A stretch of DNA of 64,000 nt, taken from Selenomonadaceae bacterium (GTDB taxonomy: Bacteria > Bacillota > Negativicutes > Selenomonadales > Selenomonadaceae). Positions 49,952 through 59,517 of the stretch are shown here, piece after piece. Location of the stretch: the NCBI GenBank assembly GCA_017475745.1, contig JAFVEZ010000054.1, forward strand, positions 1 to 64,000, written 5' to 3'. The notes below the pieces were generated by a model that was given only the letters and a program-made list of their open reading frames with translations, searched no databases and was not told where the DNA came from. Each line of letters begins with the position of its first letter. The stretch's first letter is position 1. The translations under genes were made by a program, and so were the position numbers.

Positions 49952-51313
49952 TCACTGCTGCCGTCTATCTTTCCAGGCAGGCTTATTAACTTGTCTGGAA
50001 CGAGCTATTGCAAGATTATTCTCTGGTATGTCTTGATTGATCGTTGAACCAGCAGCAATGTAAGCTCCATTATTAACCGTAACCGGAGCCACAAGATTAG
50101 TATTGCAACCGACAAAGACATTATCTCCGATGGTTGTGCGATACTTCTTCTTGCCGTCGTAGTTGCATGTGACAGTACCACAGCCGACATTAACATTTGT
50201 ACCCATGTCGGTATCACCGATATATTGCAAATGAGGCAATTTGGAGCCTTCACCGATATTTGAGTTCTTGACTTCGACAAAGTTACCGATTTTAACCTTT
50301 TTGTTAATCTTAGTGCCGGGTCTGAGGTGAACATAAGGACCAATTACAACGTCATCGTCAACCTCAGCATCGTGTGAGTAGACAAATTGCATTGTAACAT
50401 TGTTGCCAATCTTAGTATTTTGCAGGCGACAGTTAGGACCTATTGAGCAATTCTCACCAATTTTGGTGCCGGTTTCAAGGTAGGTGAATGGCAGAATTGT
50501 GGAGTCACGCCCAATCTCAACATCATAATCAATGAAGGTTGAATCTGGATCAAGGATTGTGACACCACTATCCATGAGTTCAATATTTTTGCGCTGACGA
50601 AGAATACGTTCAGCAGTGGCAAGCTGATAACGTGAATTGATACCTAATATTTGAGTGAAAGCGTTAGTAACGAAGGCGTTAATGAGCAGACCTTGTTCAC
50701 GAATTATTCCGAGTACATCAGTCAAATAGTATTCGCCCTGTGCATTGTCGTTGGTGACTTTCTCAAGAGCATCAAAGAGAGCCTTCACATCAAAACAATA
50801 CATGCCGGAGTTGACTTCGTGGATTTGAAGCTCTTCTTCAGTAGCGTCCTTGTGCTCGACGATCTTATCAACGGAGCCACTCTGGTTGCGAACAATTCGA
50901 CCATATCCAGTAGCATCAGGCATCATTGCAGTCAATACAGTAGCCGTTGCCTTCGTCTGTTCGTGATTTTCTATGAATTTTTCCAAGAGATCAGCAGATA
51001 CAAGCGGCGTATCTCCGCAAAGAATCATCACTGTACCTTCCATATCGTTGATTTTGTCCTTAGCCATCTTGACGGCATGACCAGTGCCGAGTTGCTCCGC
51101 TTGAAGAGCAAACTCCACGTCAGTTATTGACTTTTCGACTTCATCAGCGCCGGAGCCTATAACGACGATCTCACGCTCCGAGCCTGCATTTCTAGCCGCA
51201 TCAATGACATGTTCAAGCATAGGTCTACCACAGACTTTGTGTAATACCTTCGGCAAGTTTGATTTCATTCGAGTTCCCTTGCCTGCTGCCAATATTATAG
51301 TAGTCAACTTCAT
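49952..51313 (-). CDS. glmU: Bifunctional UDP-GlcNAc pyrophosphorylase / glucosamine-1-phosphate acetyltransferase
   Basis: This 453-residue enzyme makes UDP-GlcNAc, needed for peptidoglycan and lipid A, in two cytoplasmic steps. The uridyltransferase half shows LAAGKGTRMKSNLPKVLHKV, LCGDTPL and EVNSGMYCF. The acetyltransferase half is a left-handed beta-helix with hexapeptides (IGPNCRLQNTKIG; VGCGTVTCNYDG, with the family's conserved NYDG). ATG 51313 is 11 nt from GAGGAG; ATG 51334 overlaps a poorer context. It has its own promoter. Confidence 0.96.
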   Translation of the reverse strand: MKLTTIILAAGKGTRMKSNLPKVLHKVCGRPMLEHVIDAARNAGSEREIVVIGSGADEVEKSITDVEFALQAEQLGTGHAVKMAKDKINDMEGTVMILCGDTPLVSADLLEKFIENHEQTKATATVLTAMMPDATGYGRIVRNQSGSVDKIVEHKDATEEELQIHEVNSGMYCFDVKALFDALEKVTNDNAQGEYYLTDVLGIIREQGLLINAFVTNAFTQILGINSRYQLATAERILRQRKNIELMDSGVTILDPDSTFIDYDVEIGRDSTILPFTYLETGTKIGENCSIGPNCRLQNTKIGNNVTMQFVYSHDAEVDDDVVIGPYVHLRPGTKINKKVKIGNFVEVKNSNIGEGSKLPHLQYIGDTDMGTNVNVGCGTVTCNYDGKKKYRTTIGDNVFVGCNTNLVAPVTVNNGAYIAAGSTINQDIPENNLAIARSRQVNKPAWKDRRQQ

Positions 51314-51350
51314 TTGAAAACGTTCTCCTCTCATCGTTGAGTTATACTAT

Positions 51351-51380
51351 ATTTTAATTTCAATAGGAATATGTTGTCAA
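51351..51380 (-). promoter_or_regulatory. glmU promoter
   Basis: On the minus strand, a perfect TTGACA (51380-51375) and TAAAAT (51356-51351) are 18 bp apart, about 38 bp before the start. Confidence 0.55.
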
Positions 51381-51398
51381 TAGTAAATAATAAAAACC

Positions 51399-51427
51399 TT
51401 GACATTGTTATTTAATGATGATATTGT
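51399..51427 (+). promoter_or_regulatory. ribBA promoter
   Basis: A perfect TTGACA (51399-51404) and TATTGT (51422-51427) are 17 bp apart, directly upstream of the FMN riboswitch. Confidence 0.6.
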
Positions 51428-51433
51428 AATATT

Positions 51434-51542
51434 AACTCTTGAGGCGGAGTGAGATTCTCCACCGGCGGTAAAGTCCGCAAGCCTTTTGGCATGACTTGGT
51501 GCAATTCCGAGACCGACAGTACAGTCTGGACGAGAAAGAGTG
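51434..51542 (+). ncRNA. FMN riboswitch (RFN element)
   Basis: The RFN core is clear: GAGGCGGAGTGAGATTCTCC, ACCGGCGGTAAAGTCCGC, TTGGTGCAATTCCGAGACC and GACAGTACAGTCTGGA. The closing stem is ACTCTT (51435-51440) with AAGAGT (51536-51541). FMN binding to this aptamer turns off riboflavin genes. The terminator hairpin directly after it points to control by transcription attenuation. Confidence 0.95.
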
Positions 51543-51560
51543 CATTATTTATGTACATTC

Positions 51561-51590
51561 AGTCGCCTTAGAGTTTGGCGGCTTTTATTA
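51561..51590 (+). terminator. Riboswitch-controlled terminator
   Basis: AGTCGCC (51561-51567) pairs with GGCGGCT (51577-51583) with one G-T pair, then TTTTATTA. It lies between the FMN aptamer and the ribBA start, the expected place for an attenuator. Confidence 0.75.
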
Positions 51591-51610
51591 TGTTTGGAGG
51601 TAGATACATT

Positions 51611-52804
51611 ATGGCTGAATTTGCAAATGTTGAGCAGGCAATCGAAGACATTAAAAACGGCAAGATGGTTGTTGTGGTCGATGACGAAGATCGTGAGAAC
51701 GAAGGTGACTTAATTGTTGCTGCCGAGACTGTCACACCAGAGGACATTAACTTCATGGCAACCTATGCTAAAGGATTGATTTGTACTCCGATTGAAGGCA
51801 AAAGACTGGACGAACTCGGTATAACTCAAATGGTGCAAAATAACACCGACAATCATGAGACTGCCTTTACCGTCAGTGTTGATGCCTTCGATACAACTAC
51901 AGGTATCAGTGCCTATGAGCGTTGCCAAACAATTAAACTGCTAATTGATCCGAAGGCCAAAGGTTCTCAATTCCGCAGACCTGGACACGTCTTCCCACTT
52001 CGCAGCGTTGAAGGTGGCGTCCTTCGCCGTGCTGGTCATACTGAGACAACAACTGATTTAGCGCGTCTTGCCGGCTTCTATCCTGCCGGTCTTTGCTGTG
52101 AAATCATGGACGATGACGGTCATATGATGAGGACACCCAAGCTGCTTGAGTTCGCTGACAAGCACAATCTACATATCATTACAGTAAAATCACTCATTGA
52201 GTATCGTAAACGGACGGAGAACTTCGTCAACAAGATCGCCGATGTTGACTTTCCCAGCAAATACGGTCATTTCAGACTCAAGGCCTTTGAGAGCAGTCTT
52301 GATGGCAAGTGCCACTTAGCGATAGTTAAAGGCGAAGTCGCTGGCAAGGAGAATGTCCTGGTGAGAGTCCACTCTGAATGTCTAACTGGCGATGCTCTTG
52401 GGTCGCTACGCTGTGATTGTGGAGATCAGCTTGCCACTGCTCTCAAGAAGATCGAAGCCGAAGGCGAAGGTGTTGTCCTATACATGCGCCAAGAAGGTAG
52501 AGGTATAGGCCTTGCAAATAAAATCCGCGCCTATGCCCTCCAAGACGAAGGCAAAGACACGGTTGAGGCTAATGTATTGTTAGGTTTTGCGCCAGATTTG
52601 AGAGATTATGGCATTGGTGCTCAGATTCTCTCTGACCTCGGCTTGACATCAATTCGCTTGATGACGAACAATCCAGCTAAACGCGCAGGACTAGAAGGGC
52701 ATGGTCTAAAAATAACCGAACGTGTACCGATTGCAATTACTCCAACCAAATTCGACAAAAAATATTTAACTGTCAAGAAGATTAAAATGGGACATGAATT
52801 GTAA
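51611..52804 (+). CDS. ribBA: Bifunctional DHBP synthase / GTP cyclohydrolase II
   Basis: This 397-residue fused enzyme starts both branches of riboflavin synthesis. The N-terminal RibB half (about 1-200) has [20 protein letters not shown] (acidic active site), RRPGHVFPL and [14 protein letters not shown]. The C-terminal RibA half has [24 protein letters not shown] (zinc cysteines) and [23 protein letters not shown] 51611 starts the RibB fold; GGAGG lies upstream. ribD, ribE and ribH do not follow, so this switch controls ribBA alone here. Confidence 0.97.
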   Translation: MAEFANVEQAIEDIKNGKMVVVVDDEDRENEGDLIVAAETVTPEDINFMATYAKGLICTPIEGKRLDELGITQMVQNNTDNHETAFTVSVDAFDTTTGISAYERCQTIKLLIDPKAKGSQFRRPGHVFPLRSVEGGVLRRAGHTETTTDLARLAGFYPAGLCCEIMDDDGHMMRTPKLLEFADKHNLHIITVKSLIEYRKRTENFVNKIADVDFPSKYGHFRLKAFESSLDGKCHLAIVKGEVAGKENVLVRVHSECLTGDALGSLRCDCGDQLATALKKIEAEGEGVVLYMRQEGRGIGLANKIRAYALQDEGKDTVEANVLLGFAPDLRDYGIGAQILSDLGLTSIRLMTNNPAKRAGLEGHGLKITERVPIAITPTKFDKKYLTVKKIKMGHEL

Positions 52805-52845
52805 TTACTATGACATGTTAATTGATTCCTATAAGTTGAGTTAAA

Positions 52846-54303
52846 TTAATTAGAGTGTTTGCGTGTTTCGTATAGTAAGCTCATTTTCATTTCGTAATAG
52901 TCCGGCGTCATGTCGAGGTAGTGATGATGAGGATTCTCGAAGCGCTGCTCTTCTTGCCAGACTTCATGCTCAAGTTGATGTCTAACATAATCTCGAATCT
53001 CATTTAACGAAGGCAGTGTCTCCGTCCGCTTGCCATCTTTGACATAGAGCTTGCGTAAATTCTTTGCGGTGCAGTTGGTAAATGAGCGATTCTTCCAAGG
53101 CTTGACGGGATCGACATATCTAAAAGGTTGGCTCATATCAACTCGTTCACCGTGAAGTGCTATTATGTCGGCAACTGCCTGCCCATCAACATTATAGACG
53201 CGATAGATGTCTTTAAGTCCAGGATTTGTTATCTTCTCAACATTCTCAGAGACTTTAATCCTTGGTGTCCACTCGCCATTCTCCATGACGGAAGCAATCT
53301 TGTAAACTGCACCAAAGACAGGCTCAGACTTGGCTGTAATAAGCCTTTCACCAACACCGAAGCTATCAATCGCCGCATCTTGGCTCAAAAGTGAGGTTAT
53401 TGTAAACTCGTCCAGACTGTTCGATACAACAATCTTGCAATCATCAAGACCGGCTTCGTCTAACATCTTACGTATCTTCTTGGAAAGGTAAGCCAAGTCT
53501 CCGCTGTCAATTCTTATGCCCTTGAGACGCTTGCCCATAGGCTCAAGTACTTCTTTGGCAACGCGGATCGCATTGGGTATGCCGGAGTGAATTACATCAT
53601 AAGTGTCAACCAAGAGAGTAGCCGCGTCAGGATAACATTCAGCATAACGCTTGAAGGCTTCAAACTCACTGCCGAAGAACATAACCCAAGAATGTGCCAT
53701 AGTGCCATTGACGGGAATGTTGAACATCTTACCAGCGGAGACAGTGGCCGTACCGTTGACACCGCCGATATAGGCAGCTCTGGCGCCGTAAGTTGCAGCG
53801 TCCATATTGTGAGCACGTCGGGCACCAAAGTCAGAGACCAAGCGTCCTTCTGCTGCTCTGACAATACGTCTTGCCTTGGTTGCAATGAGTGACTGGTGAT
53901 TGACTTGAGTGAGGATAGCTGTCTCAATGAGTTGAGCATCAATCAAATCAGCGACGATTGTCATAAATGGCTCATTTGGGTACATAATTGTACCTTCTGG
54001 GAAAGAGTAAATATCACCGTGGAAGTGGAAGTTCTTGAGATAATCCAGGAAATCATCAGCGAATATGCCTTGAGCTTTAAAATACTCGATATCATCTTCA
54101 CCAAAACGCATATTCTCAATATATTCGATTATCTGTTCAAGACCGGCAAAGATTGCGAACCCGCCTTGATCGGGATTGCGGCGATAGAAGACATCAAATG
54201 CCGCGCGAGAATTGGTACTGCCATTACGGAAGTAGCCGTTTGCCATGGTCATTTCGTAAAAATCCATCACCATGCTGATGTTGCGTTTGTCAAACTGAGT
54301 CAT
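52846..54303 (-). CDS. pncB: Nicotinate phosphoribosyltransferase
   Basis: This 485-residue enzyme converts nicotinate and PRPP to nicotinate mononucleotide in NAD salvage. MVMDFYEMTMANGYF opens the fold, and FDVFYRRNPDQGGFAIFAGL, FGARRAHNMDAATYGARAAYIGG, HSWVMFF (conserved His region), RIDSGDL and DSFGVGERLI are family motifs. GGAGG lies 5 nt before ATG 54303. The C-terminal QEEQRFENPHHHYLDM is typical of the long Firmicutes type. It is monocistronic. Confidence 0.96.
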   Translation of the reverse strand: MTQFDKRNISMVMDFYEMTMANGYFRNGSTNSRAAFDVFYRRNPDQGGFAIFAGLEQIIEYIENMRFGEDDIEYFKAQGIFADDFLDYLKNFHFHGDIYSFPEGTIMYPNEPFMTIVADLIDAQLIETAILTQVNHQSLIATKARRIVRAAEGRLVSDFGARRAHNMDAATYGARAAYIGGVNGTATVSAGKMFNIPVNGTMAHSWVMFFGSEFEAFKRYAECYPDAATLLVDTYDVIHSGIPNAIRVAKEVLEPMGKRLKGIRIDSGDLAYLSKKIRKMLDEAGLDDCKIVVSNSLDEFTITSLLSQDAAIDSFGVGERLITAKSEPVFGAVYKIASVMENGEWTPRIKVSENVEKITNPGLKDIYRVYNVDGQAVADIIALHGERVDMSQPFRYVDPVKPWKNRSFTNCTAKNLRKLYVKDGKRTETLPSLNEIRDYVRHQLEHEVWQEEQRFENPHHHYLDMTPDYYEMKMSLLYETRKHSN

Positions 54304-54351
54304 AATATCCTCCAATTCAAATCGCAAAAATCATTAAAAAACTATAAATAT

Positions 54352-54379
54352 TTTATATCACAACATTGAGTAAAGTCAA
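54352..54379 (-). promoter_or_regulatory. pncB promoter
   Basis: On the minus strand, TTGACT (54379-54374) and TATAAA (54357-54352) are 16 bp apart. Confidence 0.5.
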
Positions 54380-54404
54380 CTGTTTTCTATTGAAGGATAA
54401 AGAC

Positions 54405-54432
54405 AAATTAAAACCCCGGCTCAACCGGGGTT
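54405..54432 (-). terminator. Terminator of tRNA-Ser
   Basis: A perfect 8-bp stem, AACCCCGG (54412-54419) and CCGGGGTT (54425-54432), has a 5-nt loop; the minus-strand tail is TTAATTTG. It lies 14 nt past the tRNA 3' end. Confidence 0.8.
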
Positions 54433-54445
54433 GTTATTTCATAGA

Positions 54446-54534
54446 TGGCGGAGTGGAGAGGATTTGAACCTCCGCGGCCTTGCGACCCTAACGATTTAGC
54501 AAACCGTCCTCTTCAGCCTCTTGAGTACCACTCC
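54446..54534 (-). tRNA. tRNA-Ser (anticodon GCU)
   Basis: This gene is 89 nt with encoded CCA. Acceptor GGAGTGG pairs with CCACTCC, discriminator G. The anticodon arm is ACGGT-TTGCTAA-ATCGT with anticodon GCU, which reads AGC/AGU. The long variable arm is typical of serine tRNAs, and the T arm GGAGG-TTCAAAT-CCTCT is present. Confidence 0.95.
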
Positions 54535-54570
54535 ATTTGCTGAGACAGTGTGTCCCTCAAAACTTTTTGT

Positions 54571-54599
54571 AGTTTAACACAACAATATCACTTTGTCAA
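54571..54599 (-). promoter_or_regulatory. tRNA-Ser promoter
   Basis: On the minus strand, a perfect TTGACA (54599-54594) and TAAACT (54576-54571) are 17 bp apart, about 37 bp upstream of the tRNA 5' end. Confidence 0.7.
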
Positions 54600-54729
54600 G
54601 TTTTTTTAATAATTTTTTTATAGTGGTCTGTGGCTGTAGTTGACCATAGTTAATGAAAATAGCTGATATTTACTGTTTAATCAATTATGTGGAATTATTA
54701 ATTGAAATTCAAGCAGGAATTTTTGATTG

Positions 54730-54758
54730 TTGACAGAATAATCTCAATATAGTTATCA
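54730..54758 (+). promoter_or_regulatory. Possible promoter of the EF-G paralogue
   Basis: A perfect TTGACA (54730-54735) is followed 17 bp later by TTATCA (54753-54758), a poor -10. TATAGT-like bases lie nearer but at too short a spacing. Confidence 0.35.
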
Positions 54759-54779
54759 AAATATTTCGGAGGTAATATA

Positions 54780-56837
54780 ATGAAGGAATATACGACCAGC
54801 AATATTCGTAATGTGGCAGTAGTCGGACACGGCAAAACCGGCAAGACTTCACTCTTGGAAGCTGTACTCTTCAATAGCGGTGCTAGTAAACGCCTTGGAA
54901 AGGTCGACGACGGCACAGGTGTCCTCGACTATGAAGCTGAAGAAGAAAAGCGCAAGATGACAATCAGTGACTCACTTGCTGTGACTGAATGGAAGAATTC
55001 AAAGATCAACTTTATCGACACACCTGGTTATCCTGATTTTGTCGGTGAGGTGCTTGGCGGACTCTCCGCTGCAGACAGTGCGTTGATAATGGTCTCTGCT
55101 CCTGCCGGTGTTGAGGTTGAAACCGAAAAGACCTTTGCAGTCTGTGAAGAATTGAAGTTACCGCGCGCTTTCTTTATCAACAAGATGGATCGTGAACACG
55201 CCAATTTCCATAAATGTCTCGAAGATCTTCAAGCCAAGTTTGGCAATAAAGTAGTGCCTGTTCAAATTCCAATCGGTGCCGAAGCTTCATTCAGCGGCAT
55301 TATAGACCTCACCAATCGCAAAGATGTTCCGGCTGAACTCGAAGACGAAGTTGAAGAAGCGCATATGGCAATGGTTGATGTTGCTGCTGAAGGCGACGAG
55401 GAAATCATGGAGAAGTATCTTGAGGAAGGCGAACTGACTGACGCTGAAGTTATTAAAGGTCTCGTTGGAGCTATCAAGAATTGTGATCTATTCCCTGTCT
55501 TCGTTGGCAGTGCTCTCCAAAATATCGGTATTAAAGAACTTCTTGATGCCGTTGTTGATAAACTTCCGGCACCAGACACCAAGACCTACACTGGAATTAA
55601 TCCGAAGAATGATGAGCCGGTTGAGCGCAAAGTTACTGATCCATTCAGCGGACAAATCTGGAAAACAATGGTTGACCCGTTTGTTGGTCGTATGTCCTAC
55701 ATCAGAGTTATTAGTGGCGACATGAAGGCTGATGCACAATATCAACTTCTTGGCGAAGGCAAAGACGGTCAAGAAAGAATCAGCGGACTCTTCACAATGC
55801 AGGGCAAGAAGCAGATCAATTTGACGGTTGCTCATGCCGGTGATATAGTTGTTACCTCCAAGCTTGCTAACGCTGGTACTTGTGACACTCTTTGCGAAAA
55901 GAACGCTCAGATTAGATATGAGAAGGTAAATTATCCTGAGCCAATGCTTGCAATGGCTGTAAGTTCCGTCAAGAAAGGCGAAGAAGATAAGGTTATCGGT
56001 GCAATTCGTCGTCAACAAGATGAAGACCCGACGATCAAACTTGTTAAAGACCCTGCAACCAAGCAGACCATTTTGAGCGGTGTTGGTGAAGTTCATCTTG
56101 ATATCCTTGGTGATAAAATTCAGCGCAAATTCGGTGTTAAAATGGTTCTTGGCGAGCCGCGCGTTGATTATCGTGAGACAATCAGAAAATCTGTTGAAGT
56201 ACAAGGTAAGCATAAAAAGCAATCCGGCGGTCACGGTCAATATGGTGATGTTTGGCTTAAAATTTCTCCAAACAAAGACCCAAATCCAGAAGTTAATAAC
56301 GGCAACGTTTGGTCAGAGAGTATCTTTGGCGGCAGTGTTCCACGCAACTTCTTCCCAGCAGTTGAGAAAGGCACCTATGAGAGTTTGGCACAAGGTGTGT
56401 TGGCAGGCTTCCCTGTCGTTAATGTCCTTGTAAACCTCTATGACGGTTCCTATCATGCTGTCGATTCAAGTGAAGCGGCCTTTAAGATGGCAACTTCAAT
56501 AGCAATCAAAAAAGGTGTCCTTGCTGCAAGTCCGATTTTGCTTGAGCCTATCGACGAGGTAACGATTTTGGTTCCTGATAACTATATGGGTGATATTATC
56601 GGAAATCTCAACTCAAGACGCGGCAGAGTTCTCGGAACCGACCCAAAGGGCAAGGGTATGACTGAAATTAAAGCTCACGTCCCGGCGTCTGAGCTTTACA
56701 AATATGCTACCGATCTTCGCTCACAAACTCAAGGTCGCGGTTCTTACAGCGTGAAGTTTATTCGCTACGACACAATGCCAGAGAAACTCGCTGAAAAGAT
56801 CATTGAAGAACATAAAGCAGAGAAAGAGAAAGATTAA
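54780..56837 (+). CDS. fusA: Elongation factor G-like translational GTPase (EF-G2 type)
   Basis: This 685-residue protein has the five EF-G domains: the G domain (about 1-270), domain II with WKTMVDPFVGRMSYIRV, and domains III-V with VGEVHLDILGDKIQRKFGV and GQYGDVWLKISP. The P-loop is GHGKTGKTSL instead of the AHIDAGKTT of canonical EF-G; FIDTPGYPDF (G3) and NKMDRE (G4) are kept. This pattern marks the EF-G2-like group, which often lacks strong translocation activity. It is not in a str operon (no rpsL, rpsG or tuf nearby), so it is probably a paralogue of the main fusA. GGAGGT precedes the ATG. Confidence 0.88.
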   Translation: MKEYTTSNIRNVAVVGHGKTGKTSLLEAVLFNSGASKRLGKVDDGTGVLDYEAEEEKRKMTISDSLAVTEWKNSKINFIDTPGYPDFVGEVLGGLSAADSALIMVSAPAGVEVETEKTFAVCEELKLPRAFFINKMDREHANFHKCLEDLQAKFGNKVVPVQIPIGAEASFSGIIDLTNRKDVPAELEDEVEEAHMAMVDVAAEGDEEIMEKYLEEGELTDAEVIKGLVGAIKNCDLFPVFVGSALQNIGIKELLDAVVDKLPAPDTKTYTGINPKNDEPVERKVTDPFSGQIWKTMVDPFVGRMSYIRVISGDMKADAQYQLLGEGKDGQERISGLFTMQGKKQINLTVAHAGDIVVTSKLANAGTCDTLCEKNAQIRYEKVNYPEPMLAMAVSSVKKGEEDKVIGAIRRQQDEDPTIKLVKDPATKQTILSGVGEVHLDILGDKIQRKFGVKMVLGEPRVDYRETIRKSVEVQGKHKKQSGGHGQYGDVWLKISPNKDPNPEVNNGNVWSESIFGGSVPRNFFPAVEKGTYESLAQGVLAGFPVVNVLVNLYDGSYHAVDSSEAAFKMATSIAIKKGVLAASPILLEPIDEVTILVPDNYMGDIIGNLNSRRGRVLGTDPKGKGMTEIKAHVPASELYKYATDLRSQTQGRGSYSVKFIRYDTMPEKLAEKIIEEHKAEKEKD

Positions 56838-56920
56838 TTTGATCAATAACGCTAGCGGGCGGCGTGTAGAAGTTTAAGCCCGCCACCCTTTGGGTGTTGT
56901 TGAGTAAAGGAAGTACCAAA

Positions 56921-58042
56921 TTGGCAGTATTGTCGCCGGATACTAAGCGGTTTTTGCGTAAGATTGATTTTGAGCTGCTCATTCCGGCTCTTTGTATAAT
57001 TATTTACAGCCTTGTGATAATCAGCAGTGCTACTCATGTCAACAATCCGACGGAGGAGCGTTTTTGGTTTGTTCAGCGTCAAGGCATATTTGCTGTTATG
57101 AATATAGCTTTTGCGATATTCTTCATGAACTTTGATTATCGCGGTCTGCAGCCGTACGGTAACAAGCTCTACATATTTAATATTATAATGCTATTAGCAG
57201 TTATGTTGGTCGGACATTCAGCATTGGGAGCACAGCGCTGGATTCAAATCGGGCCTATCAGTCTGCAGCCTTCAGAGTTCTCGAAGATTATAATGATTAT
57301 CTGCCTTGCTTCACTGCTGGAAGACCGCATTGGAAAGATAAACACACTGCAAGACCTTTTACCGATTGCCGCTTATATCGGAGTTCCATTTATACTGGTA
57401 CTGAAGCAGCCGGATTTGGGGACCTCTCTGGTGTTCATGGCTATATTCTTCGGAATGATATTCATTTGTGGAATTAGAATAAGGCTATTAATTGGAATCA
57501 TAATTGCTGGCATTGCTTCAATGCCGATTTTGTGGCATTTCATGAAGGATTATCAGAAGATGAGGATTATGGTATTCCTTGATCCAAACGTTGATCCACT
57601 CGGTTCTGGATATCACATCATTCAATCAAAGATCGCAATAGGTTCTGGCTTGATCTTCGGCAAGGGATTGTTTGAAGGTACTCAAAGTCAGTTAAACTTC
57701 CTGCCAGAAAATCACACCGACTTCATATTTGCTGTCGTTGGTGAGGAATTGGGCTTTGTCGGTGCAGTGGTTCTGCTGTTACTTTATCTGATTGTTCTAT
57801 GGCGCGGTATTCAAATAGCCAAAGATGCAGCAGATACCTTTGGGCGTCTTTTGGCAGTTGGGATCACCTCAATGCTGGCATTTCACGTTCTTGTCAATGT
57901 TGGAATGACAACGGGAATCATGCCGGTAACGGGCATACCTTTACCGCTTATGAGCTACGGAGTGAGTTCATTGACAACTAACATCATGGCAGTAACTATT
58001 TTAATGAACATACACATGAAGAAACAAAAATTCCTATTTTGA
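56921..58042 (+). CDS. rodA: Rod shape-determining SEDS protein RodA
   Basis: This 373-residue polytopic glycosyltransferase of the SEDS family polymerises peptidoglycan during elongation with its PBP2 partner. Visible are RKIDFELLIPALCIIIYSLVIISSATH at the start, GAQRWIQIGPISLQPSEFSK with the conserved catalytic-loop region, KQPDLGTSLVF, FLPENHTDFIFAVVGEELGF, and GIPLPLMSYGVSS at the end. The start is TTG 56921 with AAAGGAAG at 7 nt; the frame is open from GTG 56894 without a site. The pbp2/mrdA gene is not adjacent. Confidence 0.93.
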   Translation: MAVLSPDTKRFLRKIDFELLIPALCIIIYSLVIISSATHVNNPTEERFWFVQRQGIFAVMNIAFAIFFMNFDYRGLQPYGNKLYIFNIIMLLAVMLVGHSALGAQRWIQIGPISLQPSEFSKIIMIICLASLLEDRIGKINTLQDLLPIAAYIGVPFILVLKQPDLGTSLVFMAIFFGMIFICGIRIRLLIGIIIAGIASMPILWHFMKDYQKMRIMVFLDPNVDPLGSGYHIIQSKIAIGSGLIFGKGLFEGTQSQLNFLPENHTDFIFAVVGEELGFVGAVVLLLLYLIVLWRGIQIAKDAADTFGRLLAVGITSMLAFHVLVNVGMTTGIMPVTGIPLPLMSYGVSSLTTNIMAVTILMNIHMKKQKFLF

Positions 58043-58157
58043 TTTTTCCGTTGATATTCTTAATATAAACGTAGTTGATGGCGATCTGCCTATGAAAAGT
58101 TATAACATCAAAAATCTCAATTAATAAGGCTGTATTTTGTGATTTTTGGCTCTGCAC

Positions 58158-58193
58158 TTACTCAAGTATACAAAATACTTGAGTAAAATTTTT
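58158..58193 (+). terminator. Intrinsic terminator after rodA
   Basis: A perfect 12-bp stem, TTACTCAAGTAT (58158-58169) and ATACTTGAGTAA (58175-58186), has a 5-nt loop and is followed by AATTTTT. Confidence 0.8.
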
Positions 58194-58202
58194 CTGTAAA
58201 TG

Positions 58203-58230
58203 TTGCAAATTGGCAGATATGTAGTATAAT
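58203..58230 (+). promoter_or_regulatory. Malic enzyme promoter
   Basis: TTGCAA (58203-58208) and a perfect TATAAT (58225-58230) are 16 bp apart, about 47 bp before the ATG. Confidence 0.55.
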
Positions 58231-58277
58231 TATTAGATATTCAGATTATTATATATCGTGAAAAGGAGATAGAATAT

Positions 58278-59513
58278 ATGCCAAACGTTTATGAAAGAGC
58301 TTTGAAACTTCATAAAGAATATAAAGGTAAACTGGCTACAGTGAGCAAAGTTTCCTTGAAGACTGCTGAAGATTTAACTTTAGCATATACACCAGGAGTT
58401 GCAGCACCATGTCTTGAAATCGAGAAAGACCCAGAATTAAGCTACGAATACACCAATCGCGGTAACCTTGTTGCAGTTGTGACAAACGGTACTGCCGTTC
58501 TTGGTCTCGGCAACATCGGCGCAGGTGCAGGTTTGCCGGTTATGGAAGGCAAGTCAATTCTGTTTAAGGGTTTCGCCGGTGTTGATTCAATTCCGATTTG
58601 CTTAAATACCCAGAGCGTTGAAGAGATCGTCAAGACCATTCAGCTCATGGCACCGACCTTTGGTGGAATCAACCTTGAAGACATCAAGGCTCCTGAATGT
58701 TTCGACATTGAGAATGCCCTCAAAGATTCGGTTGACATTCCGGTTTTTCATGATGACCAGCATGGAACGGCGAGTGTTGTCTCAGCAGCTATGATTAATG
58801 CTCTCAGACTTGTCGGTAAAGAACTCAAAAATATAAAGATTGTCGTTAATGGTGCGGGTGCTGCTGGTATGGCGATAACCAAGCTCTTGCAGAGAATGGG
58901 CGCCAAAGATGTTCTGCTCTGCGACTCAACCGGCGCAATTTATGAAGGCCGTCAGAAAGGCATGAATCCTTATAAGGACGAGATCGCCAAACTCACTAAC
59001 CTCAACAAGGAACAGGGACAGCTTGCCGACGTTATTCATGATGCAGATGTATTTATCGGCGTCTCTAAGGCCGGTCTGTTGACTCAAGATATGGTTCGTA
59101 AGATGAATAAAGATGCCATCGTTCTTGCAATGGCTAATCCAACGCCGGAAATTTATCCAAAAGAAGCAAAGGAAGCTGGCGCAAGAGTTGTCTGCACAGG
59201 CCGCAGTGACTTTCCTAATCAAGTCAACAACCTGCTTGCATTCCCAGGTATCTTCCGCGGTGCTTTAGACGTTAGAGCCACCGATATCAACGAAGAAATG
59301 AAGATTGCAGCGGTTTATGCCATTGCCTCACTGATTGATGACAGCGAACTCAACGAGGAGCACGTCATTACCAACCCATTTGATGAGAGAGTGGCACCAG
59401 TTGTTGCAGGTGCAGTCGCTGAAGCAGCAATCAAGAGTGGCGTTGCCAAGTTGACAAACATCACAGCAGAGCAAGTCGCTGACCACACAAGAGAACTTTT
59501 GAGCAAGAGATAA
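58278..59513 (+). CDS. NAD(P)-dependent malic enzyme
   Basis: This 411-residue enzyme decarboxylates malate to pyruvate. The N-terminal malic domain has [38 protein letters not shown] (metal-binding acids) and [11 protein letters not shown]; the NAD-binding domain has [16 protein letters not shown] and [15 protein letters not shown] [10 protein letters not shown]. It is the short bacterial type without the phosphotransacetylase extension. AAGGAGA precedes the ATG. NAD or NADP preference cannot be settled from the loop alone. It links malate to pyruvate in fermentation. Confidence 0.94.
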   Translation: MPNVYERALKLHKEYKGKLATVSKVSLKTAEDLTLAYTPGVAAPCLEIEKDPELSYEYTNRGNLVAVVTNGTAVLGLGNIGAGAGLPVMEGKSILFKGFAGVDSIPICLNTQSVEEIVKTIQLMAPTFGGINLEDIKAPECFDIENALKDSVDIPVFHDDQHGTASVVSAAMINALRLVGKELKNIKIVVNGAGAAGMAITKLLQRMGAKDVLLCDSTGAIYEGRQKGMNPYKDEIAKLTNLNKEQGQLADVIHDADVFIGVSKAGLLTQDMVRKMNKDAIVLAMANPTPEIYPKEAKEAGARVVCTGRSDFPNQVNNLLAFPGIFRGALDVRATDINEEMKIAAVYAIASLIDDSELNEEHVITNPFDERVAPVVAGAVAEAAIKSGVAKLTNITAEQVADHTRELLSKR

Positions 59514-59517
59514 AATG

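Noticed and set aside
54604..54650. Possible hairpin TGGTC/GACCA upstream of the EF-G paralogue
   Set aside because: Only a 5-bp stem with a long loop; likely chance.
55488..56240. A 250-codon open frame on the minus strand opposite the EF-G paralogue
   Set aside because: It lies entirely inside conserved EF-G coding sequence and its protein has no recognisable features.
56855..56896. Two GC-rich hairpins between the EF-G paralogue and rodA (GCGGGC/GCCCGC and CACCC/GGGTG)
   Set aside because: No T run follows, so this is not a normal intrinsic terminator, and no known RNA element fits. It could matter for rodA expression, but there is not enough to call it.
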